64,000 bases of DNA. Source: Gp6-AA40 sp035293405 (lineage in GTDB: Bacteria; Acidobacteriota; Vicinamibacteria; Vicinamibacterales; UBA2999). Below are positions 16,201 to 25,497 of the stretch, piece by piece (position 1 is the stretch's first letter; the number at the start of each line of letters is the position of its first letter). The position numbers and the translations under genes were made by a program. Where the stretch lies: NCBI GenBank assembly GCA_035293405.1, contig DATDOE010000040.1:124001-188000 (forward strand), in the 5' to 3' direction. The notes below the pieces were generated by a model. The model was not told the origin of the DNA. It saw only the letters and a program-made list of their open reading frames with translations, and did no database searches.

Positions 16201-18897
16201 ATGGGCCGTGTGAAGAGCAGTGTCGTCGGTTCGAGGGCTGGAGCCCCGCAGTTGGTATTTGACTCTATGAGCAGACAGATCCTCTGCTGCATCTTCGCCA
16301 CCGCGCTATTGCTCGCTGCGGATAGCGATGCCGGAGCGCAAGGCCTCTCGATTGCGCCGAACCTGGCAACCCCGCGCCCGGCTGGAACGGCCATTACCTG
16401 GACAGCCACAGTGAGCGGAGGCACGGCGCCGTTCACCTATCGGTGGTATGTCTCGCCCGATTCCGGCGGCACATGGAACCTGATGCAGGACTGGAGCACA
16501 TCGGCGACGTTTGCCTGGAACCCAAGCGTGCCTGGTGTCTACCTGGTGTCAGCGTGGGTACGCAACGCCGGCAATACCTCTGATAACCGGGATGACGGCA
16601 CGTCCTACTACTATCAGATCACGACGCCATTGCTGCAGGTGTCGTTGGCGGCCGATCGGTCTGCCCCTCAGCCAGCGACGACGACGATACGGTGGACCGC
16701 GTCCACGTCCGGAGGAACGGCTCCGTATTCGTACAAGTTTTGGGTGACGGCGAATAACGGGGCAACCTGGCAAATAGTACAGGATTGGAGTCAGACTCCG
16801 ACCTTCGACTGGATACCGAACCAGGCTGGCAACGACTATTTCGTGGCGGTGTGGGCACGTAGTGCGGGGAACACGGCGGACGCGTACGACGATGCGACGT
16901 CTCGGCCGTTTCCGATTAGCGCGGCGCCTGTGGGTGCGTCGATAACTGTGAATCAACCAGCACCACAAGGGACCGGCACGACGATCACATGGACCGCGTC
17001 GTCATCCGGTGGCGTTTCCCCACACAGCTACAAGTGGTGGCTCTCAACGGACAACGGTATCAATTGGCAAGCGATGACCGGCTGGAGCACGAGTACGACG
17101 TACCAGTGGGCCCCGGTGAACCCGGCACCGACTGCCGTGATGAAGGTGTGGGCCCGTGGCGCCAACAACAACACGGAGGCCTACGAGAACACGGCGTCGA
17201 TGCCGTATGCCGTCACACGAGGCACGACGCAGGTATCGCTTAGTAACGACCGGTCGTCTCCGCAATCAGCGGGTTCCTTGATTACCTGGACGGCAGTCGG
17301 ACAGGGCGGGGTCCCTCCGTATAGCTACAAGTGGTGGACTTCAGTTGACGGCGGGACGAATTGGAACCAGGTAGCGGACTGGAGTACGAACGCCACGTTG
17401 ACGTGGCAGCCCTGGGTGCCGAGCGATAACTACGTCGTGGCTGTTTGGGTCAGAAGCGTCGACAACACCACTGACTATCGCGAGGACGCCACGTCAGCGC
17501 TTTATGCGATCAACTCTTGTAGTTTTACGTTGAATCCGCCCTCAATCGATCTGTCGTCGGCCGGAGGTACATATTCGATTTCCTTCACGCCGTCGTCACC
17601 TACCTGCGGATGGGCCGCAGCGAGCACCGTCGGCTGGGTGCAGGTCACGGGGTCAACGCAAGGGGTTGGGTCTGGTTCAACGACGATCTTCGTGGAGCCG
17701 AACCAGGGATCGACCCCACGCGCGGCGCCCCTGCTCATCGGGAGCGCGGGCGTAGACCTCGACCAGGCGTGGAATAACAACGGCGTCAATGACTGGACGT
17801 GGCCCCCGGGTAGTTCGGGCGGATCTGGCGGCGGCGGTGGCGCTTGCGGGGTAACAATCAGCCCCGCCGAAATCACGCTCCCGCCAGGTGGGGGGGCCGC
17901 TCAAGTGACGCTGAATGCAGGCACCAGCTGCAACTGGTCGATTGCCGGGAACGACTGGCTATCGCTCAGTGCACCGAATGGACAGGGCAGCGCTGTCATA
18001 ACCCTAACGGCGCCGGTGAATCCTCAGACCTATGCGCGTGGGCTACTGCTGTCCGTAAACGATTCTTGGCTCGCTGTGCTCCAAAGCGGCAGCGAGGAGG
18101 GCGCAACGTTCTATGCGGCGCAACAGACGCCATCGCCATCACTCGTTGCATCTGGTGGCGTCCTCGATTGCCAGTTTACGATCAATACAGGAAACCGGAA
18201 TCGCTTTCTCTTCGCGACGATGGGAGTCTACCTTGACGATAGACTGATTGGCACCGTGTCACAAAATGGTCATCAGTATTCCCTTCGTGTGATGCGCATG
18301 TATCAAGACAGACCGTGGGCTCGCACGGCTACGTGTGTGGTCCGCCGTGTGCCGACAGGCGAAGTAATCAGGACCAGCTCGATTCAAATAGCGGCGGTTG
18401 GTGGACCAGTGTGCGTACCCTTATTGCAACAATCGCTCAAGATCTACTCCTACTCCTTGCGAGACGACCTCGGTCTCGTCTGGTCAGCTGCCGAAAAACT
18501 AGTGGTTCAAAACCTTACCTCACGTTGGAACAGTCTTGTTGCGAGATACAGCGCGGCCACCTCTGTCCGTCCCTTTCGATTGGAAACCAACGCCGGAGCG
18601 GCGAATCTATGGCTCATTATTAATCCTAGTATGATCAATACCGGCGTGTGGGGGCATTATCACGACGGTATCCTCGACATCAATCCACAAGCACTCCAGG
18701 AGTCGTTTGCATTCCGCGACGGCATCATCCTGCACGAACTCGGGCACGCGCGTGGCTATGGCCACGTGAGCAACGCATGCCCCGTGTCGGATTCGATCAT
18801 GTATCCAGAGGCATCACCAATTGGACTCTACCCGAGGGATCTCGGCCCTGGCGACGATATCGCAACCGAAAGAGACATTTTGGGTCTTCCGAATTGA
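16201..18897 (+). CDS. Secreted metzincin-type zinc protease with Ig-like and BACON domains
   Basis: ATG at 16201 has AAGGAG 6 bp upstream; a second ATG at 16267 begins the hydrophobic signal (MSRQILCCIFATALLLAADSDAGA) but lacks a ribosome-binding site. From 16201 the protein has 898 residues with a long signal n-region. Four repeats of about 96 residues follow (near 54, 150, 250 and 346), each with (I)TWTA and YKWW-type strands. Two BACON-like domains start near 440 (CSFTLNPPSIDLSS) and 549 (CGVTISPAEITLPP), separated by a Gly/Ser linker. The catalytic end has HELGHARGYGH (His845, Glu846, His849, His855) and a Met-turn SIMYPE, as in matrixin-like metzincins. BACON and Ig-like modules suggest binding to glycan or mucin-like material. 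Confidence 0.8.
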   Translation: MGRVKSSVVGSRAGAPQLVFDSMSRQILCCIFATALLLAADSDAGAQGLSIAPNLATPRPAGTAITWTATVSGGTAPFTYRWYVSPDSGGTWNLMQDWSTSATFAWNPSVPGVYLVSAWVRNAGNTSDNRDDGTSYYYQITTPLLQVSLAADRSAPQPATTTIRWTASTSGGTAPYSYKFWVTANNGATWQIVQDWSQTPTFDWIPNQAGNDYFVAVWARSAGNTADAYDDATSRPFPISAAPVGASITVNQPAPQGTGTTITWTASSSGGVSPHSYKWWLSTDNGINWQAMTGWSTSTTYQWAPVNPAPTAVMKVWARGANNNTEAYENTASMPYAVTRGTTQVSLSNDRSSPQSAGSLITWTAVGQGGVPPYSYKWWTSVDGGTNWNQVADWSTNATLTWQPWVPSDNYVVAVWVRSVDNTTDYREDATSALYAINSCSFTLNPPSIDLSSAGGTYSISFTPSSPTCGWAAASTVGWVQVTGSTQGVGSGSTTIFVEPNQGSTPRAAPLLIGSAGVDLDQAWNNNGVNDWTWPPGSSGGSGGGGGACGVTISPAEITLPPGGGAAQVTLNAGTSCNWSIAGNDWLSLSAPNGQGSAVITLTAPVNPQTYARGLLLSVNDSWLAVLQSGSEEGATFYAAQQTPSPSLVASGGVLDCQFTINTGNRNRFLFATMGVYLDDRLIGTVSQNGHQYSLRVMRMYQDRPWARTATCVVRRVPTGEVIRTSSIQIAAVGGPVCVPLLQQSLKIYSYSLRDDLGLVWSAAEKLVVQNLTSRWNSLVARYSAATSVRPFRLETNAGAANLWLIINPSMINTGVWGHYHDGILDINPQALQESFAFRDGIILHELGHARGYGHVSNACPVSDSIMYPEASPIGLYPRDLGPGDDIATERDILGLPN

Positions 18898-18909
18898 CCA
18901 GGAGAGAAC

Positions 18910-19500
18910 ATGAAATCCTCGATTGCGAGAGCGACGTTGCTTGCCACTGCTGTCATCGTCAGTCCCGTCCCCGTTGTAGACCGATCCGCTCATGCTGAAC
19001 AGAAGCCTGTGCAGGAGCGCGAGACGATTATCGAGGCGATGGTACCTCCAGAATCGCTTAGTGAAATGGTGCGCGTGGTCGATGCGGTGATCCTGGCAAC
19101 ATTCACCGGAAAGGGGCAATTCATCGAACCCAGTACGCCCTACGGAATCGAGTTTACGAATTACGTGTTCGTAGTCGATGAGATCATGAAGCCCGATGCG
19201 TTAGTAGGCGTCGTGGGAGATGAATTGACAGTCAGAATGATCGGAGGTGAAAAGGAATTCGCTACGCACATCCGGCGAACTCGGGTTGCAGGAGTCGATC
19301 CGCTTCTCCAAGGTCGCAAGTATGTGATGTTTCTGCGACGTCATCCGACGAAGAACTCTGTTGACCTCGCTTGGGGGCCTAACAGTGTGTACGACGTCAC
19401 CCAAGGTACTGTTCGGCCCATCGAGCGTGAATTGAAACGCCGCGACGGTGCGCCCGCCGCTGCGTTTATCGAAGCGTTGAGGGTCGCAGCGGCACAATAA
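18910..19500 (+). CDS. Secreted hypothetical protein (partner of the metzincin)
   Basis: The gene starts 12 bp after the protease stop, with AGGAGAG just upstream, so the two are probably co-transcribed. The 196-residue product begins with a basic n-region, a hydrophobic core (ATLLATAVIVSPVPVV) and a likely signal cleavage after SAHA. The body has beta-rich segments (VDAVILATFTGKG, YVFVVDEIMKP, KYVMFLRRHP) and no cysteines or catalytic motif that I recognise. It could be a chaperone, inhibitor or surface partner of the protease, but that rests only on adjacency. Confidence 0.7.
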   Translation: MKSSIARATLLATAVIVSPVPVVDRSAHAEQKPVQERETIIEAMVPPESLSEMVRVVDAVILATFTGKGQFIEPSTPYGIEFTNYVFVVDEIMKPDALVGVVGDELTVRMIGGEKEFATHIRRTRVAGVDPLLQGRKYVMFLRRHPTKNSVDLAWGPNSVYDVTQGTVRPIERELKRRDGAPAAAFIEALRVAAAQ

Positions 19501-19639
19501 GAGTTCCCGCGATCAACACCGCGTCGAAGACACTCGAGCTCCGTCGACTGTGCGTGCTCCGCGAACCGCGCGAAAGACCTGCTAGTCACTGGTCCGGACG
19601 TTTTGGGTACGCGGCCGCGGGTTCGCTACTCATGCCGCA

Positions 19640-19905
19640 CTTCAGTCGGCTCCTGTCTCGTACGGCGCGAAAGAACTCCTCGGTCAGGGACTCTCCAGCA
19701 CCTGGGCTTGCGTGGTTTCCTGGACTTGCCTCAGCGCACCCGTCGGGACGTCCTCGCCGCGAACGAACCGATCGATCACATCTTGATAAGCGTCCGTTGC
19801 CGCTTTCAACGACGATGTCATTGACGATCGCGGCAAATCTCGGATCGCGAATGAGCGCGAGCCAAAACGCGTGGCCCTGCTGATTGCCGGTGTTGGAACC
19901 TGCTA
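19640..19905 (-). pseudogene. Frameshifted remnant of a ChaN-like/hypothetical protein gene
   Basis: On the minus strand one frame reads GHAFWLALIRDPRFAAIVND and IVVE. The coding sense then continues in a second frame as YQDVIDRFVRGEDVPTGALR and QVQETTQAQVLESP, and in a third frame as TEEFFRAVR. Together these spell a continuous protein segment of a family I recall from Acidobacteriota, in which DPRF...VNDIVVE is followed by YQD-x-x-DRFV-x-GE. At least two frame changes and a stop are present, so the gene is dead. Only about 85 residues of the family are left. The family name is uncertain; the decay is visible directly. Confidence 0.6.
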
Positions 19906-20567
19906 AGGAGGAAGACTCGGGGCGGAAGATGAAACAGTCCCCATAAGGTTGCCGCAAGCGCTGGGGTGCGATCATACCTCTCATCGCGCTTGGGGCGATT
20001 CTGTTGTTGGCCTGGCCGATTGCTCCATCGACATAACTGTTCGAGCACGCTTGGCGGCGAGTTCGCATCCTCGCGCATTTGGGCCTGTGTTCCAAGAGTG
20101 GTGCCCGCTCGATGCGGCGTGCGTAAAGCATCATCGAGGCGAGTGGCCGGGGAGTGGGAAGCACTAGGCCCCGTTCAGCGCGATCGATCGCCCGACCGAC
20201 GCGATCCCACGAGGAGCGGTTCTGCCGCAGAAGGAACTGGAACGCACTGCAGAGCCCACTCGGCCGCCAAGCGCGCGCGATCCCAATCCCGAAGTCGGAA
20301 CCCGGACAAAGCTTGGCGGCAGGACGAGTGCAATGGCGGTTCGTCTGTGAGCGACCGAACCGTTCGGGCGGGCCCTGAACTTCGGAACTGACACCTACAC
20401 GGGGAATGGGTTGGTCATCGGATACGGAGGAGGTCAGCCTCCTGAGTTCATCACCTGCCTGCACGAGGAATCATGGGTCTCGCGCAGACGATCTGCGGTG
20501 ACGTGTGCGCGAATTGCCGACCGAATTGCCGACCTCTCGAACGCCTGAGTGCGTGTATTCTTCCTCT
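19906..20567. other. Stretch without a supported gene
   Basis: About 660 bp upstream of the PhyH-type gene, including a minus-strand open frame that runs for nearly 300 codons through the decayed gene next to it. No motif or ribosome-binding site supports a protein. It may hold the missing 5' part of the pseudogene in a form too degraded to read. Confidence 0.35.
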
Positions 20568-21293
20568 ATGCCAAGCGTTTTGTCCGGATCATCCGCAAGG
20601 GAATCCCTGCACGAGATGGGATACGCGCTCGTCAGAAACGTGGTGTCCCCGGACAGCATTGATTCGCTGCTGTCGCACTACCTTCGTCTTGTCCATGAGG
20701 TGACTGGCCGGGCGTTCACCGATCCCTTCGGCGCCGATCTGGTCGAATACTTCGACGCCCACCGCGACGAGGAGTCAGAGATCTATCTCAGGATCCGCGA
20801 CAAGCCCTGGCTCGAAGAGTTCTCGCGGCAGGCGGGCATCGTGGCGGCCATCCGGGGCATCGTCGATGCTCCCTGCGCACTGTTCCGCAAGATCCCGTTT
20901 CGCATCGACATGCCGCAATGGGTGCACGAACTGGCGCTCTGGCACCAGGACTACTTCTACGTGCGCGGAAACACGGAGGTGATTACCGCGTGGATTCCGC
21001 TGCAGGACGTGACCTATCTGAATGGCTGTCTGAGCGTCATGCCGCGGTCTCACCTGCTCGGCCCGGTGGAGCACGACCTCCAGATCGGCAAGAAGAGCGT
21101 GCCCTCCAGCATATTCGGCGGCGAGATGCGCATGGTGGAGATGCGGAAAGGTGACATGCTGATCTTCTCCGCGCTCATGCTGCATTCGTCGAACTTGAAT
21201 CTCTCCAACAGCATCCGATACTCCGTGCAGGCTCGGTATACACCTGTCGGCAAACCGATCGATCCGGCGATGGGCGGAAGCGTTCAGTTATAG
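20568..21293 (+). CDS. Phytanoyl-CoA dioxygenase (PhyH) family oxygenase
   Basis: The preferred start is ATG at 20568 (MPSVLSGSS), giving 241 residues; a start 63 bp upstream is possible but adds a low-complexity leader. The Fe(II)/2-oxoglutarate facial triad is visible: LWHQDYF (His126, Asp128) and the distal MLHSSN (His206), with the 2-oxoglutarate-binding Arg217 in SNSIRYSVQARY. PhyH enzymes hydroxylate lipids, amino acids or small natural products. The next gene is a TylF-type methyltransferase 9 bp downstream, so the two may modify the same molecule, possibly a sugar of the neighbouring glycan cluster. The substrate is unknown. Confidence 0.85.
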   Translation: MPSVLSGSSARESLHEMGYALVRNVVSPDSIDSLLSHYLRLVHEVTGRAFTDPFGADLVEYFDAHRDEESEIYLRIRDKPWLEEFSRQAGIVAAIRGIVDAPCALFRKIPFRIDMPQWVHELALWHQDYFYVRGNTEVITAWIPLQDVTYLNGCLSVMPRSHLLGPVEHDLQIGKKSVPSSIFGGEMRMVEMRKGDMLIFSALMLHSSNLNLSNSIRYSVQARYTPVGKPIDPAMGGSVQL

Positions 21294-21302
21294 GACCTCA
21301 CG

Positions 21303-22046
21303 ATGATCAGAGAACCGCGGAACCAGTCGTCCGCCGACAGTGCGCAGTTCGACATGGTCGAGCGGGTCTTTGCACAGTCCGCCGGCACCCTCGCCGAAAA
21401 GGCCGATGCGTTTGGCAAGTTCGCATCCAGGCAGGCGATCGGAAAGTTTCTCGCGCGCTATGAAATCTTCAAGAAGATCCTCGGCGTCAACGGGTCGATC
21501 ATCGAATGCGGCGTGCTCCACGGCGCGGGATTGCTGACCTACGCCAAGCTGTCGTCGCTGTTCGAGCCCGCCAATCACGTGCGGAAGGTCGTCGGCTTCG
21601 ATACGTTTGCCGGTTTCCCATCGATCGCGGACAAAGACTCCTCGGGTACATCGTCGCACCTGGAGGTTGGTGGTCTGTCCGGCTCCAGCCTGGACGATGT
21701 CGCGGCGGCGGTCGCGCTGTATGACACGAACCGGCCGCTGTCCCACATCCAGAAGATCGAGCTCGTCCAGGGCGATCTGACCGTGACTGCGCCTCAGTAT
21801 CTGAAGGACAACCCGCATCTGGTCGTGGCCTTGCTCTATCTGGACGTCGACCTGTACGAACCGACGCTCGCCGCCCTTCGAACGTTCGTCCCCCGGATGC
21901 CCAAGGGGGCGGTCATCGTGTTCGACGAGCTCAACGCCCGGATGTTTCCCGGCGAGACATTGGCGGTTGACGAAGCGCTCGGCATCCGCAATCTCCGAAT
22001 CGAGCGCTTTCAGTTCGACTCATACGTCTCCTATTGCGTGCTCTAA
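21303..22046 (+). CDS. TylF/MycF-type O-methyltransferase
   Basis: This 247-residue protein starts 9 bp after the PhyH gene. It carries the TylF signature: IIECGVLHGAGLLTYAKLS (SAM motif), VVGFDTFAGFPS, then LLYLDVDLYEPTLAALRTF and VIVFDELNARMFPGET, in which the Asp residues ligate Mg2+. The length and pattern fit dTDP-6-deoxyhexose 3-O-methyltransferase relatives (PF05711). It is distinct from the TylF-like gene at 1785-2603, which has a longer charged N terminus. It ends 45 bp before the convergent pdxA stop. Confidence 0.85.
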   Translation: MIREPRNQSSADSAQFDMVERVFAQSAGTLAEKADAFGKFASRQAIGKFLARYEIFKKILGVNGSIIECGVLHGAGLLTYAKLSSLFEPANHVRKVVGFDTFAGFPSIADKDSSGTSSHLEVGGLSGSSLDDVAAAVALYDTNRPLSHIQKIELVQGDLTVTAPQYLKDNPHLVVALLYLDVDLYEPTLAALRTFVPRMPKGAVIVFDELNARMFPGETLAVDEALGIRNLRIERFQFDSYVSYCVL

Positions 22047-22091
22047 GCACCGCCTGACGGCTATCGCGTGGCGCGCCCGGCCGACTCGCCG

Positions 22092-22964
22092 CTATCGTGA
22101 CGCGGACGCGAGGCGTGCCGCGAGCAGCACCGCCTCGATCATGCTCGTGGGATCCGCGAGGTTCCTGCCCGCGATGTCGAACGCGGTCCCGTGGTCCACG
22201 GAGGTGCGAATGATCGGGAGGCCAAGCGTGACGTTGACCGAGTGGCCGAAGGCGAGCAGCTTCACGGGAATGAGGCCCTGGTCGTGGTAGCACGCGATCA
22301 CGGCGTCGAATTCGCCTGTGACCGCGCGGCCGAAGACCGTGTCGCCGGGGAATGGCCCCTGGATGTTCACGCCACGGGCGCGCGCGGCATCGATCGACGG
22401 GCGGATCACGCGGGCCTCTTCGTCCCCGAGCAGCCCTTCTTCACCGGCATGAGGGTTGAGGCCGGCGACGGCCAGACGCGGGGCTGCGATCCCGAACCGC
22501 GGCAGCTCGCGCGCGGCCAGGTCGATCGTGCCGTCAACGACGTCGCGGGTCAGCGCGCTCGACACGGAGGACAGAGGGATGTGGACGGTCGCCAGGATCA
22601 CCTTGAGCGGCTCGGACCAGAACATCATCGCCACGCGAGCGCTGCCGGTCAGGTGCCCGAGCAGATCGGTGTGCCCTTTCCATGGCAGGCCGGCGCGAGA
22701 AAACGCGAGCTTGTTGACCGGCGCCGTGGCGATGGCCGCCACCGTGCCGGCCTGGGCGTCACGGACGGCGGCGCCAATCGCGTCGTAGGCCGCACGGCCC
22801 GCATCGGCCGACAGCTCGCCGGCCACGAACCGCGCACCGGTTGGGGGACCGTAGAGCACCGGCTCGCACGCCGCGCGCACCCGCTCGTCGGCAGCCGCCT
22901 TGGCGGCAATCTCCGGCCCGATGCCGGCCGGGTCGCCAACCGTGATCGCGATGCGCGGTTTCAT
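22092..22964 (-). CDS. pdxA: 4-hydroxythreonine-4-phosphate dehydrogenase
   Basis: ATG at 22962-22964 begins MKPRIAITVGDPAGIGPEI and gives 290 residues, shorter than the roughly 330 of many PdxA proteins because a segment after VLYG is missing. The three metal-binding histidines are present: VHIPL (His128), NPHAGEEG (His172) and CYHDQGLIP (His227). The substrate-region GHTDLL is also intact. PdxA oxidises 4-phosphohydroxy-L-threonine in pyridoxal phosphate synthesis. The gene follows holB with a 13 bp gap. A decayed copy of its last 110 bp lies at 15271-15383. Confidence 0.92.
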   Translation of the reverse strand: MKPRIAITVGDPAGIGPEIAAKAAADERVRAACEPVLYGPPTGARFVAGELSADAGRAAYDAIGAAVRDAQAGTVAAIATAPVNKLAFSRAGLPWKGHTDLLGHLTGSARVAMMFWSEPLKVILATVHIPLSSVSSALTRDVVDGTIDLAARELPRFGIAAPRLAVAGLNPHAGEEGLLGDEEARVIRPSIDAARARGVNIQGPFPGDTVFGRAVTGEFDAVIACYHDQGLIPVKLLAFGHSVNVTLGLPIIRTSVDHGTAFDIAGRNLADPTSMIEAVLLAARLASASR

Positions 22965-22977
22965 GGCCCGAGGCCTC

Positions 22978-23991
22978 TCACAACTGCAGCACCAGCCAAT
23001 CGGCAACCACTTTCGGGCTGGCGTTGCGCTCCAGCGCGGCGAGCGCGCGGTCGACCGCGGCGTAGGCGGTGGTGCTGCGACGGCTGTCGAAGGCGCGCGT
23101 GAGGGGCTCGAGCTGGGCTTCGAGATCGGCGTTGCCGAGCATGCGCCGGTCGGCGCCAATTGCCAGGATGCCGATGTCACGCAGCAGCGAGGCCAGTGCG
23201 CGCAAACAGGCCGCCAGCTGATCGCGCTCTCCGGCCGCGCTGCTCTTTCTGGACCCGAGATCCTTGGCCGCCTCGAGACGGCGGACGGGATCGCTCACCC
23301 GCGCCGTCTGCTCGAGGAGCCGGTGCGCCAGGGTCCGCGCCTCGACCAGATCCGCCGACTCCGCCGCAAGGGCACGACCCACGCTGCCGTCGGCATCGGA
23401 TGCGGCCGCGCGCGCGTCGGCCTCGGTGTATTCGTGATCGCGCACCAGAACTTCGGCGACTTCCGCCGGCGCGAGCGCCCCAAACCGCAGCCGCGGACAT
23501 CTCGAAAGCACGGTCGGGAGCAGCGCATCAGGAATCGATGACACAAGGAGAAACATCGACGCCGACGGCGGCTCCTCGAGTGTCTTCAGGAGCGCATTCT
23601 GCGCGGCCGGGACCAGCGCGTCGGCCTCGTCGATGATCACCACGCGCTTCCGTCCCTCGAACGGCCGGTACCCCGCGCGGTCGATCGCGTCGCGTACCTG
23701 TTCGATCTTGATCGACCCGGTGTCGCCAGGCTCGATCAGGATCACGTCCGGATGCGCGCCGCGCCCGATGCGCCGGCACGCCGTGCACTCGCCGCAACCG
23801 TCGCGCTCCAGATCGCCCGTCGATCGCGGCTGCAGACAATTCGCGGCTTCGGCGATGGCGATCGCCGCCCGGCGCTTCCCCACGCCGGCGGGACCAGCCA
23901 GCAGGAGCGACGGCGGGAGCGTCTCGCGCCCGACCGCCCGCGACAGCAGGCCAATCAGACGCCGATGACCGACGATGGTGCGAAAGGGCAC
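22978..23991 (-). CDS. holB: DNA polymerase III subunit delta'
   Basis: The 337-residue protein has the clamp-loader AAA+ layout. A P-loop-like GPAGVGKR lies at 33-40, where the Ser/Thr of a functional Walker A is replaced by Arg, as expected for delta'. A zinc-type cysteine set follows (Cys52, Cys66, Cys69, Cys72 in CGECTAC). Walker B-like VVIIDEADAL, ALLKTLEEPP and the SRC motif in LSRCPRLRF complete the pattern. It assists loading of the sliding clamp at the replication fork. It is read in the same direction as pdxA and probably shares its transcript. Confidence 0.92.
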   Translation of the reverse strand: MPFRTIVGHRRLIGLLSRAVGRETLPPSLLLAGPAGVGKRRAAIAIAEAANCLQPRSTGDLERDGCGECTACRRIGRGAHPDVILIEPGDTGSIKIEQVRDAIDRAGYRPFEGRKRVVIIDEADALVPAAQNALLKTLEEPPSASMFLLVSSIPDALLPTVLSRCPRLRFGALAPAEVAEVLVRDHEYTEADARAAASDADGSVGRALAAESADLVEARTLAHRLLEQTARVSDPVRRLEAAKDLGSRKSSAAGERDQLAACLRALASLLRDIGILAIGADRRMLGNADLEAQLEPLTRAFDSRRSTTAYAAVDRALAALERNASPKVVADWLVLQL

Positions 23992-24038
23992 GTCGATAGA
24001 TTATGTGCGGGTTTCGTATGTGACAATGCCCTGCCCAA

Positions 24039-24064
24039 GTCCGGCTAAAGCCGGACACCACGAA
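24039..24064. repeat. Palindromic repeat, intergenic copy
   Basis: GTCCGGCT-AA-AGCCGGAC followed by ACCACGAA, between holB and a divergent membrane-protein gene. It is the reverse-oriented counterpart of the copy embedded in the epimerase gene at 9857-9882. Confidence 0.7.
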
Positions 24065-24086
24065 GACCAGACCGTACAACGCGCTC

Positions 24087-25496
24087 ATGTCAAGAGGACC
24101 TGCCGTTGCTGCGTGGACGCTCGGCGTGCTGACGGCGCTCGCACTCGCCGGCAGCGTCTACCGCGTGCCGATCCAGGTCTCCGACTCGCTCGAAGTCATC
24201 GAGCGTGTCGTCACGCTGCCATCGGTGAGGACCGCCTTCGTCGACGGCCTTCACAACTCCCCCACGATGCTGCGGCCGCTCAAGGAAGTACGGGTGAAGC
24301 TGCTGGTTCAGGCCGGTGAAGCACTCGGCGGCCGGTACCACTTCGTGTTTCGCGGATACCACGCCCTCGCCGGGGCAATCCTGATTGGCCTCTTCGTGTG
24401 GGTGTGCCGCGCCCGCACATGGACGGACGTGGCCGCCCTCGGCTTTGCGCTCGCGGTGCTGACCGGAATGCACACCTTCGTCGGGCTGTTCCGCGAAGCG
24501 TTCCCGGTGAATCACTTTCTGATCGTCACCATCAGCACACTGGCAACGTTTGCCGTCGCGCAGACCCGCGGCGGATGGCTCGCCGATCTCCTTGCCATCA
24601 CGCTGCTCTCGGTCGCGGCGCTGTCATTCGAATCGGGCCTGCTCGTGTGGCCCGTTGCCATCGCCGCCTACGCCTCCGGTTTGCGCGGTATCTCACGGCG
24701 GGGCATCGCCGCCATGACCGCGATTCTCATCGCCTACGCCCTGTTTCGCGGGGGCTATCTGGGCAAGCAGAGCGCGGGCGTCGGAAACCGCCCGACGGGG
24801 TTCGGCGCCGGCACCCTGAGCACATCGGAACAGGTCGAACGGTTCCGGGACAACCCGCTTCCCTTCTACGCCTACAACGCGACGATGGCCGGCACGACAG
24901 TGCTGCTCTCGCAGCCATCGGTCGGCCAGTGGACCGTGGTGAACGCCTGGCGCGGTGGTCCCCTGCCACCTGTGTTCATCATCCAGATCGGATCGTCGCT
25001 CCTGACGACGGCGCTCATCGCGTGGTACGTGTTGGGCCGCAGGCCCTCCGGCCGGAGACGATGGCGCGACCCGATTCCATTGACCTTCTGTGCGCTGCTG
25101 GCGGCCAACGCGCTCGTCAGCTATGCCTACGCGAAGGACGAGATCGTCAGCGCCGCCGGCGTCTTCTACGCCCTCGCCGCGTATGCCGCGGCACGGGAGC
25201 TGCTCACCCGCCGGCCGCCGTTGTGGCTCGCCGGGCCGCTCATCGTACTGGCGCTGGTCCTGAGCAGCGCCTGGGCGATCCGCGCGGCCGGACTGCACCT
25301 GAAGCTGCGGCACGGCGCGTTCGAATCACGCGCGGAGTGGGCGGCGGTGTTGTATCCGACCAATCGGGCAAGCTGGCCGAAGGATGCGCACACGCTGCAA
25401 GTGGTCACGCGCATGCGCGACGAGGCGCTGATGCACCCGACGGTCGTGCCGGCGATGCTGCCGCGCTGGACCGAGTTGTGGTGGGGCGAGGACTGA
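24087..25496 (+). CDS. Polytopic membrane protein, unknown function
   Basis: The 469-residue product has about ten hydrophobic segments. The first is an N-terminal anchor (AAWTLGVLTALALAGSVY); others are at about 95-110, 120-140, 150-170, 178-200, 205-220, 310-330, 340-360, 375-395 and 400-420. A periplasmic-like loop with SVGQWTVVNAWRGG lies in the second half. The layout is reminiscent of GT-C glycosyltransferases or mannosyltransferase-like proteins, but no DxD-type motif after the first helix is convincing; only VSDSLEV is present. The next gene begins 1 bp downstream. Confidence 0.7.
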   Translation: MSRGPAVAAWTLGVLTALALAGSVYRVPIQVSDSLEVIERVVTLPSVRTAFVDGLHNSPTMLRPLKEVRVKLLVQAGEALGGRYHFVFRGYHALAGAILIGLFVWVCRARTWTDVAALGFALAVLTGMHTFVGLFREAFPVNHFLIVTISTLATFAVAQTRGGWLADLLAITLLSVAALSFESGLLVWPVAIAAYASGLRGISRRGIAAMTAILIAYALFRGGYLGKQSAGVGNRPTGFGAGTLSTSEQVERFRDNPLPFYAYNATMAGTTVLLSQPSVGQWTVVNAWRGGPLPPVFIIQIGSSLLTTALIAWYVLGRRPSGRRRWRDPIPLTFCALLAANALVSYAYAKDEIVSAAGVFYALAAYAAARELLTRRPPLWLAGPLIVLALVLSSAWAIRAAGLHLKLRHGAFESRAEWAAVLYPTNRASWPKDAHTLQVVTRMRDEALMHPTVVPAMLPRWTELWWGED

Positions 25497-25497
25497 C

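Noticed and set aside
17820..17900. Gly/Ser-rich tract as a possible tandem repeat or CRISPR-like array
   Set aside because: It encodes a flexible linker between two BACON-like domains and shows no regular spacer pattern.
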